NCBI GenBank assembly: GCA_900215285.1 | Contig: OCMG01000004.1 | Span: 806,001 to 870,000, forward strand | DNA from: Ensifer adhaerens | GTDB taxonomy: Bacteria; Pseudomonadota; Alphaproteobacteria; Rhizobiales; Rhizobiaceae | DNA length: 64,000 bases | Reading direction: 5' to 3' | In this document: piece after piece, positions 44,960 to 54,536 of the stretch | Layout: every line of letters starts with the position of its first letter | How positions within the stretch are numbered: the first letter of the stretch is position 1 | Notes under the pieces: model-generated | Told to the model about the DNA's origin: nothing | Seen by the model: the letters and a program-made list of their open reading frames with translations, nothing else | Database searches by the model: none | Made by a program: the position numbers and the translations under genes

Positions 44960-45739
44960 TCACCGCAAATCCGGCGTCCGCAAATCCAGCCCGTCCCGAT
45001 AATCCACCTTGAGAAAATAAAGCCCCCAGGGCGGCGCGACCGGCCCGCAGCGCGTGCGGTCCCGTGCCTCCAGGGCCGCGGTCACATCGTCGGGCGTCCA
45101 CTTGCCCTCGCCGGCCAGCTTCAGCGTGCCGGCGAATGAGCGGATCTGGTTGTGCAGGAAGCTCTGCGCCGAGGCGCGGATTTCGATCACCTCGCCGTGA
45201 CGCTGCACGTCGAGGTATTCCAACGTCCGTTCCGGGTTCTTCGCCTGGCAATGGGCGGAGCGGAAGGTGGTGAAGTCGTGATGGCCGACAAGGCGCTGCG
45301 CGGCGGCATGCATGGCCTCGTGGTCGAGATGCTTCTTCACCCACCACGCCCGGTTCGCCTCGACGGCCAGCGGCGCCGGGCGGTTGATGATGCGATAGAG
45401 ATAATGCCGCTTGGTGGCGGAAAAGCGCGAGTCGTATTGCTCTGCCACCTCCGCCGCCTCGAGGATCGAAACGCGCTCTTCGGCCAATTGCAGATGCGCG
45501 TTCAGTGCATTGCGCAGGACGTAAGGTTTCCAGGGCTTGGAAAGATCGCAATGCGACACCTGACCCAGCCCGTGCACGCCGGAATCCGTGCGCCCCGCGC
45601 CGCCCAGCGTCACCGTTTCGCCCGTCGCGTCGAGAATGGCCTTCTCTATAACCCCCTGAACCGACTTGCCATTGTCCTGCCGCTGCCAGCCGACATAGGG
45701 CGTGCCGTCATATTCGACCGTGAGGAAATAGCGGGGCAT
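44960..45739 (-). CDS. truA: tRNA pseudouridine(38-40) synthase
   Basis: 259 residues. The catalytic Asp lies in [17 protein letters not shown] (~45-61); other family segments are [23 protein letters not shown] and [14 protein letters not shown]. It modifies uridines 38-40 in the tRNA anticodon stem. Its ATG shares one base with the fmt stop (TGATG), so fmt and truA are translated in one unit. Confidence 0.96.
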   Translation of the reverse strand: MPRYFLTVEYDGTPYVGWQRQDNGKSVQGVIEKAILDATGETVTLGGAGRTDSGVHGLGQVSHCDLSKPWKPYVLRNALNAHLQLAEERVSILEAAEVAEQYDSRFSATKRHYLYRIINRPAPLAVEANRAWWVKKHLDHEAMHAAAQRLVGHHDFTTFRSAHCQAKNPERTLEYLDVQRHGEVIEIRASAQSFLHNQIRSFAGTLKLAGEGKWTPDDVTAALEARDRTRCGPVAPPWGLYFLKVDYRDGLDLRTPDLR

Positions 45740-46674
45740 CAGACGAGCCTCGAGCCCAGCGGCAAGGGCGTCCCGCGCAGGAACTCCTTCGCCTCCAGCG
45801 GCTTCCCGCCCGCCTTCTGCAGCCGCACGAGCCGCACGGCACCAGAGCCACAGGCAATCGTCGCATCCTCGCCGATCACCGTGCCGGCCGCACCTTCGCC
45901 CTTGGCAAGGGCGGAGGCGATCACCTTAATCCGCTCCACCTTGCCGCCGATATCCGCTTCGAACCACGCGCCCGGAAAGGGCGAGAGGCCGCGAATGTGG
46001 TTATGCACATCGCGCGCGGGTTTCGAGAAATCGATATGCGTCTCTTCCTTGGAAATCTTCGCGGCGTAGAGAACACCGTCTTCCGGCTGCGGCGTCAGCG
46101 GCAGATTGCCCGCTTCGAGCTTCCCCATCGCCTCGACCATCAGCGTCGCGCCGGCTTCAGAGAGCGCATCATGCAGCTCGCCCGCCGTCATCGTCTCGCC
46201 GATCGCCACGCGCGCGGTCAGCGCCACCGGCCCGGTATCGAGCCCGACATCCATCTTCATCACCATCATGCCGGTCTCGGCGTCACCCGCCATGATGGCC
46301 CGCTGGATCGGTGCCGCACCCCGCCAGCGCGGCAGCAGCGAGGCATGGCCGTTATAACACCCAAGCCGCGTCCCATCGAGGATCGCCTTCGGCAGCAGCA
46401 GCCCGTAGGCCACGACCACCGCCACATCGGCATTGAGCGCGGCAAACGCCTCGCGATCCTCTTCGGCCTTGAAATTAACCGGCGTGCGCACCTTGATGCC
46501 CAGCGCCTCCGCCGCCTCATGCACGGGCGACGCCTTCAGCTCCAGCCCGCGCCGCCCCGCAGGCCGCGGCGGCTGCGAATAGACCGCCACGATCTCATGC
46601 CCCGCAGCATGAAGCGCGCGCAGCACCGGAACGGAAAAATCGGGCGTGCCCATGAAAATGATGCGAAGCGGCAT
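45739..46674 (-). CDS. fmt: Methionyl-tRNA formyltransferase
   Basis: 311 residues from the ATG at 46674 ([16 protein letters not shown]), the standard length; 12 further upstream codons are spurious. Formyl-donor motifs: [20 protein letters not shown] with catalytic Asn/His (~102-121) and [11 protein letters not shown] (~140). It formylates initiator Met-tRNA. In related genomes def lies directly upstream on the same strand; here a toxin-antitoxin pair separates them. Confidence 0.95.
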   Translation of the reverse strand: MPLRIIFMGTPDFSVPVLRALHAAGHEIVAVYSQPPRPAGRRGLELKASPVHEAAEALGIKVRTPVNFKAEEDREAFAALNADVAVVVAYGLLLPKAILDGTRLGCYNGHASLLPRWRGAAPIQRAIMAGDAETGMMVMKMDVGLDTGPVALTARVAIGETMTAGELHDALSEAGATLMVEAMGKLEAGNLPLTPQPEDGVLYAAKISKEETHIDFSKPARDVHNHIRGLSPFPGAWFEADIGGKVERIKVIASALAKGEGAAGTVIGEDATIACGSGAVRLVRLQKAGGKPLEAKEFLRGTPLPLGSRLV

Positions 46675-46696
46675 GGCGGAAATCCAAGTTTCGTAT

Positions 46697-47119
46697 TCAG
46701 CGCTCTTCAAAGGGATTTACGAGCGGCAAATCAAGCCCTTCGAAATCTTTTGTGTTCCGCGTCGCCAGCGTTCCGCCGTGAACGGCGCAGATCGCGCCGA
46801 TCATCGCGTCCTGAACATGGAGCGGTCGGCCCGCCTTTTCGCGCTGCGCACGGAACCGGCCAGCAAGCAGGGATGCCTCCAGATCCAGATCGTAAATGCG
46901 GCCCACAAACGACGTCCCGATCAGCGTTTTTAGGCCTGCAAGAAAGCGATCGCTGCCGTCACGTAGCCAGATTCGCTCCGCCCCAAACGCCATTTCCATG
47001 ACGACCACGGAGCTGACGGCCATTTCCTCTGGTTTCTGCTGCAGAAACCACGCGCGAACATATGGGTCGCCGTTCCGGCGCGCGAAATCCGAGAGGACAT
47101 TCGTGTCGAGAAAGATCAT
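46697..47119 (-). CDS. PIN-domain toxin (VapC/FitB type)
   Basis: 140 residues. PIN acid residues are in place: [13 protein letters not shown] (Asp5), VVVMEMAFG (Glu ~42), [14 protein letters not shown] (Asp ~103) and [10 protein letters not shown] (Asp ~125). It should be a Mg-dependent ribonuclease that cuts tRNA or other RNA when freed from its antitoxin. The ATG overlaps the antitoxin stop by ATGA. FitB-like proteins share this form, and the antitoxin type favours that group. Confidence 0.9.
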   Translation of the reverse strand: MIFLDTNVLSDFARRNGDPYVRAWFLQQKPEEMAVSSVVVMEMAFGAERIWLRDGSDRFLAGLKTLIGTSFVGRIYDLDLEASLLAGRFRAQREKAGRPLHVQDAMIGAICAVHGGTLATRNTKDFEGLDLPLVNPFEER

Positions 47120-47403
47120 GAGAAATCCGGCGGCTCGCGCTCGGAACCTTTGCTCCGGCTGGCCTCAATCGCCCTCATAAATTCGGAATGTTCTGCGTCA
47201 TCGAGTTGCGCATCCGAGAACGCCGCCCGCATCCGGAGATAAGTGCCTTCAGCTTCATCGAGCGGTTTCAGTTGCTCGGCTGCGAGACCTCTTCTGATCA
47301 GGAGCTTCAACTCATCCGACAGGCTTCGTCCGGCACGCTGTGCCGATTGCTGCACATCGCGCTTCAAATTTTCCGGCACATCGCGGATCAGGATATCGCC
47401 CAT
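47116..47403 (-). CDS. Ribbon-helix-helix antitoxin (FitA/VapB type)
   Basis: 95 residues from the ATG at 47403, preceded by GAGGTGA. N-terminal MGDILIRDVPENLKRDVQQS, then AGRSLSDELKLLIRRGL, is the Arc/MetJ-like DNA-binding fold of FitA-like antitoxins. The C-terminal ~45 residues should wrap the PIN toxin. It probably binds, with its toxin, the perfect palindrome 11 nt upstream of its start. Confidence 0.88.
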   Translation of the reverse strand: MGDILIRDVPENLKRDVQQSAQRAGRSLSDELKLLIRRGLAAEQLKPLDEAEGTYLRMRAAFSDAQLDDAEHSEFMRAIEASRSKGSEREPPDFS

Positions 47404-47413
47404 GACATCACCT

Positions 47414-47440
47414 CGTTTTGATATCAATGATATCAAAACG
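47414..47440. promoter_or_regulatory. Perfect 12-bp palindromic operator of the TA pair
   Basis: CGTTTTGATATC (47414-47425) and GATATCAAAACG (47429-47440) are perfect inverted copies with a 3-nt spacer, directly before the antitoxin ribosome site. This is a typical FitAB/VapBC autoregulatory operator. Confidence 0.85.
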
Positions 47441-47455
47441 AATGTCGCTATCCAA

Positions 47456-47980
47456 TCAAAACTTCGGCAGTCCGCCGGTCTTGCTGGCCTTGGTGAATTT
47501 CTTCACCACCATGTCGCGCTTGAGCCGCGAGATGTGGTCGATGAAGAGGATGCCGTCGAGATGGTCGATCTCGTGCTGCAGGCAGGTGGCGAGCAGGCCT
47601 TCGGCGGCGAGTTGCTGCTGCTTGCCATCGCGGTCGATGTAGTTGACCGTGATTTCGGCCGGGCGCTCCACTTCGGCGTAATAGCCGGGAATCGACAGGC
47701 AACCCTCTTCGTAGGTCGAGCGCGTGTCTGACGAGGCGATGATTTCCGGGTTGATGAAGACCTGCGGCTTGCGGCCTTCCTCTTCCTTGGCGACGTCGAT
47801 CACCAGCAGGCGCAGCGGCTCGCCGATCTGGATGGCGGCAAGACCGATTCCGGGGGCGTCGTACATGGTTTCCAGCATGTCGTCGGCGAGTTTGAGAACG
47901 CGCGCATCCACCGTCTCCAGCGGCTTGGAAACCTGGCGGAGAACCGGATCGGGGAGAATGATAAGGGGCTTGATCGTCAT
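47456..47980 (-). CDS. def: Peptide deformylase
   Basis: 174 residues from the ATG at 47980, with GAGG upstream. The three metalloprotease motifs are [10 protein letters not shown] (~46-55), EGCLSIPG (~93-100) and [10 protein letters not shown] (~136-145). It removes the formyl group from new proteins, the partner reaction to Fmt. It lies upstream of the TA pair in the same direction, so the pair splits the usual def-fmt-truA operon. Confidence 0.96.
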   Translation of the reverse strand: MTIKPLIILPDPVLRQVSKPLETVDARVLKLADDMLETMYDAPGIGLAAIQIGEPLRLLVIDVAKEEEGRKPQVFINPEIIASSDTRSTYEEGCLSIPGYYAEVERPAEITVNYIDRDGKQQQLAAEGLLATCLQHEIDHLDGILFIDHISRLKRDMVVKKFTKASKTGGLPKF

Positions 47981-48034
47981 GGGCCTCAATTAGCCCATGA
48001 ATCAGAGCCTTTCAACTGGATGCGCTGCAAATCA

Positions 48035-49543
48035 TCAGCTGGCGCGGCGCATCGGCTGTGGCTTGCCCTGGGTGGTCTCGCGGGGGTCGCGTGTCTTCAG
48101 CCCGTGCAGCGATTGCGCCAGCCTGTCGATCAGCTCGCTCAGTTGATGGGTGCTGCTTGACGTGCTTTCCACCATATGCGCGTTCTTCTGCGTGATTCCG
48201 TCCATCGCGGCGATCGCCTGGTTGACTTCCTGCAGGCCGCTCGACTGTTCCGCAGCCGCAACCGAGATGCCGGAGATGATGCGGTTCAGTCGCGAAATCC
48301 GCTCGGTGATGTTTTCAAGCGCCGTCCCCGACTTGTTGACCAGCGCCACGCCGGTGCGGACCTGGTTGGAGCTTGCGGAAATGATCGTCTTGATCTCCTT
48401 GGCCGCAGAGGCAGAGCGCTGCGCGAGCTCGCGGACTTCCTGCGCCACCACCGCAAAGCCGCGCCCTGCGTCCCCTGCGCGTGCCGCCTCGACCCCGGCA
48501 TTGAGCGCCAGAAGGTTCGTCTGGAAGGCGATCTCGTCAATGACGCCGATGATCTTCGAAATGTTCTGCGAGGACTGCTCGATCTCGTCCATCGCCGACA
48601 CCGCCTCGGCCACCACGCGGCCGGACTCCTGCGCCACGTTGAGCGCGTCCGAGGCGACATGTGCGGCCGATTGCGCACCGCTGGCGCTCGTTGCCACGCT
48701 CTGCGTCAGTTCGTGCAGCGCGGCCGAGCTTTCTTCGATGCCGGCGGCCTGTTGCTCGGTGCGTTCCGCAAGCTGATCGGCGGAAACCGCAATTCCGGCA
48801 ATCGAGCTGCTGGCTTCCTCGGTGATGGTTTGCGCCAGACCGAGCGTCCCGCGCAGCCGTTCGGCGCTCGTGTTGAAGCTCTGGGCCATGCGGCCAAACA
48901 GCCCGTCGCTGCTTTCGTCCATCCGGTATTCGAGATCGCCGTTCGACATGGCTTCCAGCGCGTGGTTCAGCGCGGCGATGGCAATGTCCTGGGCTTCCTC
49001 GTTGCGGCGGCGCTCGGCTTCGGCGGCCTCACGGCGCTTTTCCAGCTCGGCGAGGTAGACCGAAATGGCGTAATCCATGTCCAGCAGTGCCGATTTCACC
49101 ATCACGGCGACTTCGGAACCGATCTGTTCCGCGCCGCCCTTGCCGAAGCGGGACGGCCAGCGGGCCTTCACCACATGGCCGATCATGCTTTCCAGCAGCA
49201 GCGCATAGCCGGCAATGTACCAGCGCGGCTCAAGCCCGATTCGCGCATGGGCATGGCCGACTGCCGTTACGCCCTGAACATAGGAGGCGTCAAAGGCTCC
49301 GGCGGCAACCTTGCTCCAGTGTTCCTTCTGGCGGGTCTTGGCGAAATCGACATGTCGCGCATCGCGGAAAAAGGCCGCCATCTGCGGATGCTGCATCATC
49401 AGGCCATAGAAACGATCGAGGCCAGGCGCGAGTGACGCGACGATGTCGTTCTCCATGGAGCGCAGGCGGGACAGCGCCACCTCGTCCATCCCGAGAAATG
49501 CCAGCCTTTCGCGAAGCTCGGAGGTCGAAGTCGAATCGCTCAT
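48035..49543 (-). CDS. Globin-coupled methyl-accepting chemotaxis protein (HemAT-like)
   Basis: 502 residues from the ATG at 49543. Residues ~1-165 form a protoglobin sensor (MENDIVASLAPGLDRFYGLM, then VGHAHARIGLEPRWYIAGY with a candidate haem His). No membrane segment is present, so the receptor should be cytoplasmic. A helical linker (~166-240) leads to the MCP signalling domain with the hairpin tip EIAFQTNLLALNAGVEAARA (~334-353) and QEVRELAQRSA. It probably senses oxygen or another haem ligand and signals through CheA. The C-terminal end lacks a CheR-binding pentapeptide that I recognise. Confidence 0.88.
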   Translation of the reverse strand: MSDSTSTSELRERLAFLGMDEVALSRLRSMENDIVASLAPGLDRFYGLMMQHPQMAAFFRDARHVDFAKTRQKEHWSKVAAGAFDASYVQGVTAVGHAHARIGLEPRWYIAGYALLLESMIGHVVKARWPSRFGKGGAEQIGSEVAVMVKSALLDMDYAISVYLAELEKRREAAEAERRRNEEAQDIAIAALNHALEAMSNGDLEYRMDESSDGLFGRMAQSFNTSAERLRGTLGLAQTITEEASSSIAGIAVSADQLAERTEQQAAGIEESSAALHELTQSVATSASGAQSAAHVASDALNVAQESGRVVAEAVSAMDEIEQSSQNISKIIGVIDEIAFQTNLLALNAGVEAARAGDAGRGFAVVAQEVRELAQRSASAAKEIKTIISASSNQVRTGVALVNKSGTALENITERISRLNRIISGISVAAAEQSSGLQEVNQAIAAMDGITQKNAHMVESTSSSTHQLSELIDRLAQSLHGLKTRDPRETTQGKPQPMRRAS

Positions 49544-49742
49544 GATGGATGTCCAATGGTTCCTGAATGACTGCGAGTTTTTACGCGACAAAATTAATAA
49601 ATGTCTAAAGTACGGACGGAAAACTCGTCTGAGACGGCGCATTTTCTAAAGCGTGCGCGCCAGCCCGGTTCAGCAGGGGATGAAGATCGGGCAAGGCGAG
49701 AACAGAGGTGGAACATTTTTGCGAATCTGCTAGGTTCGGCTT

Positions 49743-50984
49743 ATGCAAAGCAACCTCTCTTCCTTCGATTCGCCCCTCTTCAGCCTTTTCGGGCAATCCA
49801 TCAGCCTCGCCACGCTGCTCGTTTTGGCTGCGGCGGCATTTGTCGTCGTGCTCGCCATCGCCATGCTGATCGCGACGCGCAACAGGCGCGCAGCGGAGGA
49901 GCTGAGCGCCTTGCTCGCCGCGCAAACCCAGGCGGCGGAAGCCCGCCTTGCCGAAATCGTGCGCGCCCAGTCCGAAATGCAGGGGCGCATGTCCTCCATG
50001 GCCGAGATTTTCGGCACCCGTCAGGCCGAACTCAACAAGGCGATCGGCGACCGGCTCGACGGCATGTCGCATCGGCTGGGCAACTCCATGACCGAGCAGA
50101 CCAAGGCGACACATGAAAACCTGCGCCGGCTTCAGGAGCGGCTCGCCGTCATCGACACCGCGCAGAACAACATCCAGTCCCTCGCCAAGGACGTCGTCGG
50201 ACTTCAGGCCATCCTCTCCAACAAGCAGACGCGCGGCGCCTTCGGCCAGTCGCGGATGGAGACGATCATTGCCGACGGCCTTCCCATGGGTGCCTACGAG
50301 TTCCAGGCGACGCTGTCTGACGGTTCGCGGCCGGACTGCCTTGTGCGCATGCCGAACGGGCAGCCCTCGCTCGTGGTCGACGCGAAGTTCCCGCTGGAAT
50401 CCTATAACGCGATCCGCGATGCCGGCTCGCCGGAGGCGGCGAAGCTTGCCGCGCAGAACTTCCGGCGCGACCTCGACAAGCATATTTCCGATATCGCGCA
50501 GAAATATCTGATCAAGGGCGAGACGCAGGACATCGCCTTCATGTTCGTGCCGTCGGAATCGATCTTCGCCGAGATCCACGAAAACTTCGAGGGCGTGGTG
50601 CAGAAGGCGCACAAGGCGCGCGTCATCATCGTCTCGCCCTCCCTGCTGATGCTCTCCATCCAGGTCATCCAGTCGGTGCTGAAGGACCAACGCATGCGCG
50701 AACAGGCGCATCTCATCCAGGGCGAAGTCATCCGTCTTATGGAAGATCTCGGCCGCCTCGACGATCGCGTGCAGAAACTGCAGACGCATTTCGCCCAGAC
50801 GCAGAAGGATGTCGAACTGATTGCCACTTCGACCACCAAGCTGATGAAGCGCGGCGCCAAGATCGAGGAGATGGAATTCGAAACGCTCTCGCCGGCGCAG
50901 GCCGCCGAAGAGCGGGGTACGACATCACGCCCGGTCGAAAGCCGAACCGGCATGCTCAAGCTCCGCGTGGTTGACGAAGATTAG
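49743..50984 (+). CDS. rmuC: DNA recombination protein RmuC homologue
   Basis: 413 residues. A single N-terminal membrane helix (~15-40, LATLLVLAAAAFVVVLAIAM) is followed by a coiled coil (~45-150) and the RmuC nuclease-like domain (~165-360), which contains DCLVRMPNGQPSLVVDAKFP with a PD-(D/E)xK-like DAK. The C-terminal coiled part is VQKLQTHFAQTQKDVELI. RmuC limits inversions at short inverted repeats and has been linked to genome integrity. It stands alone, upstream of rbsK with 45 nt between. Confidence 0.9.
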   Translation: MQSNLSSFDSPLFSLFGQSISLATLLVLAAAAFVVVLAIAMLIATRNRRAAEELSALLAAQTQAAEARLAEIVRAQSEMQGRMSSMAEIFGTRQAELNKAIGDRLDGMSHRLGNSMTEQTKATHENLRRLQERLAVIDTAQNNIQSLAKDVVGLQAILSNKQTRGAFGQSRMETIIADGLPMGAYEFQATLSDGSRPDCLVRMPNGQPSLVVDAKFPLESYNAIRDAGSPEAAKLAAQNFRRDLDKHISDIAQKYLIKGETQDIAFMFVPSESIFAEIHENFEGVVQKAHKARVIIVSPSLLMLSIQVIQSVLKDQRMREQAHLIQGEVIRLMEDLGRLDDRVQKLQTHFAQTQKDVELIATSTTKLMKRGAKIEEMEFETLSPAQAAEERGTTSRPVESRTGMLKLRVVDED

Positions 50985-51029
50985 GTGCAAATGCAATCTG
51001 CCGCGCATTCGCCATAAGAGAGTACGCGC

Positions 51030-51923
51030 ATGATTACCGTTTTCGGCTCCATCAACATGGACCTCATTGCCACCACCGACCGCCTGCCGAAGCCGGGTGA
51101 AACCGTGGCCGGCCGTTCCTTTGCCACCGCCGCCGGCGGCAAGGGTGCCAACCAGGCGCTCGCCGCTACGCGCGCAGGCGCTTCCGTCAAGATGGCGGGT
51201 GCCGTGGGCGACGATGCCTTTGCCAGGGACGCGCTGGCGCTTCTGGCTGAAGGGGGCGCAGACCTCTCGCTGACCAAGAAGGCAGCCGTTCCGACCGGTA
51301 CCGCGCATATCCTGGTCGGCGGCGATGGCGAGAACGTCATCGTGGTTGTGCCCGGCGCCAATGGCGAAGTCTCGGAAGCCGACGCCGAAAGAGCGGTCGC
51401 TGCGACGGAACGGGGCGGCTATCTGATGCTCCAGCTCGAAGTTCCGCCGGTATCCGTCGAAAAGGCGCTGACGCTTGCCAAGGCCAAGGGCGTGACGACC
51501 GTCATCAATACCGCCCCGCTGACAGCGGATGCGGTACGGCTCTCGGCCTTGGCCGATATCGTCATTTCCAACGAAACCGAATTCGAGCTGCTGATCGGCA
51601 GAAACGGCCTTTCAGCAGATGATCGGATCGCCGCCATGCAGGACCTTGCCACGAAAACCGGCCAGACCCTCATCGTCACACTCGGTGCCGATGGCGTCGT
51701 CGCCGTGCGCGATGGGAAGGTCCACAAGGCTGCCAGCCTCAGGATAACCCCGGTCGACACAGTTGGCGCAGGCGACACGTTCTGCGGCTATCTCGTCGCC
51801 AGCCTCGATGCCGGCCTCGATTTCGACGCGGCATTGACACGCGCAGCCAAGGCCGGTTCGCTCGCCTGCCTGAAGCCCGGTGCCCAGCCGGCGATTCCGC
51901 TCGCGAAAGAGGTGGATGGCTGA
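51030..51923 (+). CDS. rbsK: Ribokinase
   Basis: 297 residues of the PfkB family. Motifs: VFGSINMDLIATTDRLPKPG at the start, AAGGKGANQALAATRAGA (~37-54) and the catalytic TVGAGDTFCGYLVASL (~243-258). It phosphorylates ribose. No ribose transporter is near. Downstream lies a repeat-rich gap. Confidence 0.88.
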   Translation: MITVFGSINMDLIATTDRLPKPGETVAGRSFATAAGGKGANQALAATRAGASVKMAGAVGDDAFARDALALLAEGGADLSLTKKAAVPTGTAHILVGGDGENVIVVVPGANGEVSEADAERAVAATERGGYLMLQLEVPPVSVEKALTLAKAKGVTTVINTAPLTADAVRLSALADIVISNETEFELLIGRNGLSADDRIAAMQDLATKTGQTLIVTLGADGVVAVRDGKVHKAASLRITPVDTVGAGDTFCGYLVASLDAGLDFDAALTRAAKAGSLACLKPGAQPAIPLAKEVDG

Positions 51924-52182
51924 GGGTGCCTCGCGCTCCAATCTCCCCCCTGGTGGGGGAGAAAGCAAAATCACGGTCTTAGCCGCAGGCTAAGTCGTAG
52001 ATTTTGCAAGAGAGGGGGTAAGGCTGCGGGGAAGAATTTACCCCCTCACCTGGAGAATCTAGCACTTAGCTTGCAGCTAAGATACTGATTTTCCTTCCTC
52101 TCCCACCAGGGGAGAGGCAAATCTGCCGCGCCGTATTTCCACACCTTCAACAACTCCCCTTATCCTACCGTTCTCCCGTCAC
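51924..52182. repeat. Long imperfect inverted repeat (rhizobial palindromic element)
   Basis: Left arm 51940-52018 and right arm 52041-52121 are imperfect inverted copies. Each begins with a palindrome (TCTCCCCCCTGGTGGGGGAG or its partner CTCTCCCACCAGGGGAGAG) and holds an inner palindrome (CTTAGCCGCAGGCTAAG or CTTAGCTTGCAGCTAAG). They bracket a run of G and C tracts. The form is that of rhizobial intergenic mosaic elements. No gene is seen in it. Confidence 0.65.
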
Positions 52183-52463
52183 CGGATGGGCCAGCGACGG
52201 TTGGCCCAGGCGGGAGGAGAGCCTGATGCGATTTCTCGTAACGTGTGGGACATTGCATCAGGGGGCGCGGGCGGCATTGAGACAAAAACCTCAATGAAAC
52301 GACTCCCCCGATGGGCTGCGAATAGCTCGGCGGCCTGGCTACGCCAGAGAACCCGTCTGCCTCCGCAGGCGGTTTAGCGAGGCGGCCCGCGCTTGAGGAA
52401 TGGAGTCGGATGAGGCTCCCCTTGGCAATCTCGACGGGTCGCGCTGGCGCTCCGCCGTTTTTT
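52183..52463 (+). ncRNA. Candidate structured non-coding RNA
   Basis: Many independent stems: GGGCCA/TGGCCC (52188, 52202), CCTGATGC/GCATCAGG (52222, 52255), CATTGAG/CTCAATG (52275, 52290), a long-range CGACTCC/GGAGTCG (52300, 52402) that encloses CTGGC/GCCAG (52335, 52343) and CTGC/GCAG within CCG/CGG (52353-52372). A short GC hairpin and six T residues (52458-52463) end it on the plus strand. It lies between convergent rbsK and dapD, where no coding frame is credible. I do not recognise the family; tmRNA, RNase P, SRP RNA and cobalamin riboswitch signatures were looked for and not found. Confidence 0.5.
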
Positions 52464-52684
52464 ACTACTACCAATCAGGGCGGCGCGTCAGCGTGGCTCT
52501 CCGGAAGCCGATGTCCAGAGACAGGGATGGGGCGCAAAGACCGGAGGATAACTCGGGAAAGGTTTTTTCCGAGTGATTTCGCACGACGTCAGACGTTCGC
52601 CTCCCCCCTTGTGGGGGAGACGGATGGGGCGCCGGCGCCTGGAACCTCTCCGTTCCAACCGACGAGCGCCCTTGGCCTAAAAGC
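52464..52684. other. Intergenic stretch with hairpin and repeat copy
   Basis: No gene is seen. ACTCGGGAAA (52551-52560) pairs with TTTTCCGAGT (52565-52574) in a 10-bp imperfect hairpin. CTCCCCCCTTGTGGGGGAG (52601-52619) is the third copy of the palindrome seen at 37,613 and 37,733. The rest is unremarkable. Confidence 0.5.
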
Positions 52685-53539
52685 TTAGTCGCGCAACAGT
52701 TCGTTGATCCCCGTCTTGGAACGCGTGCGCTCGTCCACCGTCTTGACGATGACGGCGCAGTAGAGGCCGGGGCCGGGTTCGCCGTTCGGGAAGGGCTTGC
52801 CGGGCAAGGTGCCGGCGACGACGACGGAATACGGCGGCACTTCTCCATAGAAGATTTCGCCCGTCGCACGGTTCACGATCTTGGTCGACTTGCCGATATA
52901 GACGCCCATGCCGAGCACCGAACCTTCGCGGATGATGCAGCCTTCGACGACTTCCGAGCGTGCGCCGATGAAGCAATTATCCTCGATGATCGTCGGGCCC
53001 GCCTGCATCGGCTCCAGAACGCCGCCAATGCCGACGCCGCCGGAGAGATGAACATTCTTGCCGATCTGTGCGCAGGAGCCAACAGTTGCCCATGCATCAA
53101 CCATGCTGTTCTCGCCGACATAGGCGCCGAGATTGACGAAGGACGGCATCAGCACCACGCCGGGCGCGATATAGGCCGAGCGGCGCACGACGCAGTTGGG
53201 CACGGCGCGGAAGCCGGACTTCTCGAATTCCAGCGCCGACCAGCCGTCGAACTTGGAAGGCACCTTGTCCCACCAGCTCGACTCGCCCGGACCGCCCTTG
53301 ACGATTTCCATCGGGTTGAGGCGGAAGGAGAGAAGCACGGCCTTCTTCAGCCACTGATGCACGGTCCAAGCGCCGTCTTCGCCGCGCGTGGCCACGCGAG
53401 CCTTGCCGCTGTCGAGTAGGTCCAGCGCTTCGTTGACCGCATCGCGCACTTCGCCGCGCGTGGACGTGTTGACGCTGTCGCGGTTGTCAAAGGCGGCTTC
53501 GATCGTCTTTTCGAGCCCGGCAAGATCGGCTGCGTGCAT
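52685..53539 (-). CDS. dapD: 2,3,4,5-tetrahydropyridine-2,6-dicarboxylate N-succinyltransferase
   Basis: 284 residues. The C-terminal two-thirds is a left-handed beta helix of hexapeptide repeats ([20 protein letters not shown], then [20 protein letters not shown], then [20 protein letters not shown]). It transfers succinyl from succinyl-CoA to tetrahydrodipicolinate, feeding DapE in diaminopimelate and lysine synthesis. Length and sequence are standard. It is transcribed away from the LOG gene. Confidence 0.96.
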   Translation of the reverse strand: MHAADLAGLEKTIEAAFDNRDSVNTSTRGEVRDAVNEALDLLDSGKARVATRGEDGAWTVHQWLKKAVLLSFRLNPMEIVKGGPGESSWWDKVPSKFDGWSALEFEKSGFRAVPNCVVRRSAYIAPGVVLMPSFVNLGAYVGENSMVDAWATVGSCAQIGKNVHLSGGVGIGGVLEPMQAGPTIIEDNCFIGARSEVVEGCIIREGSVLGMGVYIGKSTKIVNRATGEIFYGEVPPYSVVVAGTLPGKPFPNGEPGPGLYCAVIVKTVDERTRSKTGINELLRD

Positions 53540-53651
53540 GGGAAATTCCTTAAACTTCGCTGTCTATCATCGACCGGATCGACGTCCGGGATACCGGGCG
53601 TCAGTCCTATGCGACGGGGGCTTGCCCGTCAATCTTGAAGAGAGTGCAGCA

Positions 53652-54527
53652 ATGGCGAATGGCAGCAGGAACGGCAAGGCGAAACAGAAGGAATGGGAAC
53701 CGCTGCGCGACAACCGCGAAGATCGCGCCCACACGAAAGCCGTGCCGCTCACCGCGCAATCCGCCTCGCCCTCCTACCGGCTTGCCTATGCCGACGACGA
53801 CTTCCTCTGCAGGCGCGAGCTACGCCCGGTGCGCCTCCAGCTGGAGCTTCTGAAAGCGGGCATGATCCTCGACGAGGCCGGCATCCGCTCCACGGTCGTC
53901 CTCTTCGGCGGGGCCCGCATTCCCGAGCCCGGTCGCCCGGCCTGGGCGGCGAAGAACGAGACGCAGCGGCTGAACCTCGAGGCGGCATCCGTCTATTACG
54001 ACGAGGCACGCAAGTTCGCCCGTCTCTGCTCGGACTATTCTGCAGAGTATGAACACCGCGAATTCGTCGTCGTCACCGGCGGCGGGCCGGGCGTCATGGA
54101 AGCCGGCAATCGCGGCGCGCATGACGTTCAGGCCCCCAGCATCGGCCTCAACATCGTGCTGCCGCATGAGCAGGCGCCGAACCCTTACGTGACGCCGGAA
54201 CTCAGCCTCAACTTCCACTATTTCGCCATCCGCAAGATGCATTTCATGATGCGGGCCAAGGCCGTTGCCGTCTTTCCCGGCGGCTTCGGCACGATGGACG
54301 AACTGTTCGAAACGCTGACTCTGATCCAGACGGGCCGCATGGAACGGATCCCGCTCATTCTCTTCGGCGAGACATTCTGGCGTTCGATCGTCAATTTCGA
54401 GGCGCTTGCCGATTTCGGCACGATCGCGCCGGACGACATCAAACTTCTCAACTTCGTCGAGACGGCGGAGGAGGCCTGGGCCATCGTCGAGCGGCATTAT
54501 CGCCAGTCGGGCAATGGCGGGGCGTGA
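53652..54527 (+). CDS. LOG-family protein (TIGR00730-like Rossmann fold)
   Basis: 291 residues from the ATG at 53652 with AAGAGAG upstream; the longer frame runs into dapD. Motifs of the lysine-decarboxylase-like LOG family: VVVTGGGPGVMEAGNRGAHD (~135-154) and AVFPGGFGTMDELFETL (~202-218), i.e. PGGxGTxxE. Members release free cytokinin bases from nucleotide forms or are generic nucleotide monophosphate phosphoribohydrolases. This is the longer form with an ~95-residue N-terminal extension. It is not a lysine decarboxylase, despite that common label. Confidence 0.85.
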   Translation: MANGSRNGKAKQKEWEPLRDNREDRAHTKAVPLTAQSASPSYRLAYADDDFLCRRELRPVRLQLELLKAGMILDEAGIRSTVVLFGGARIPEPGRPAWAAKNETQRLNLEAASVYYDEARKFARLCSDYSAEYEHREFVVVTGGGPGVMEAGNRGAHDVQAPSIGLNIVLPHEQAPNPYVTPELSLNFHYFAIRKMHFMMRAKAVAVFPGGFGTMDELFETLTLIQTGRMERIPLILFGETFWRSIVNFEALADFGTIAPDDIKLLNFVETAEEAWAIVERHYRQSGNGGA

Positions 54528-54536
54528 GCCTGACCG

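Noticed and set aside
52183..52463. Known large RNAs: tmRNA, RNase P RNA, SRP RNA, cobalamin riboswitch
   Set aside because: No tag reading frame, no GAGGAAAGTCC core, no GGAAGG-type SRP loop, and no B12 box were found on either strand.
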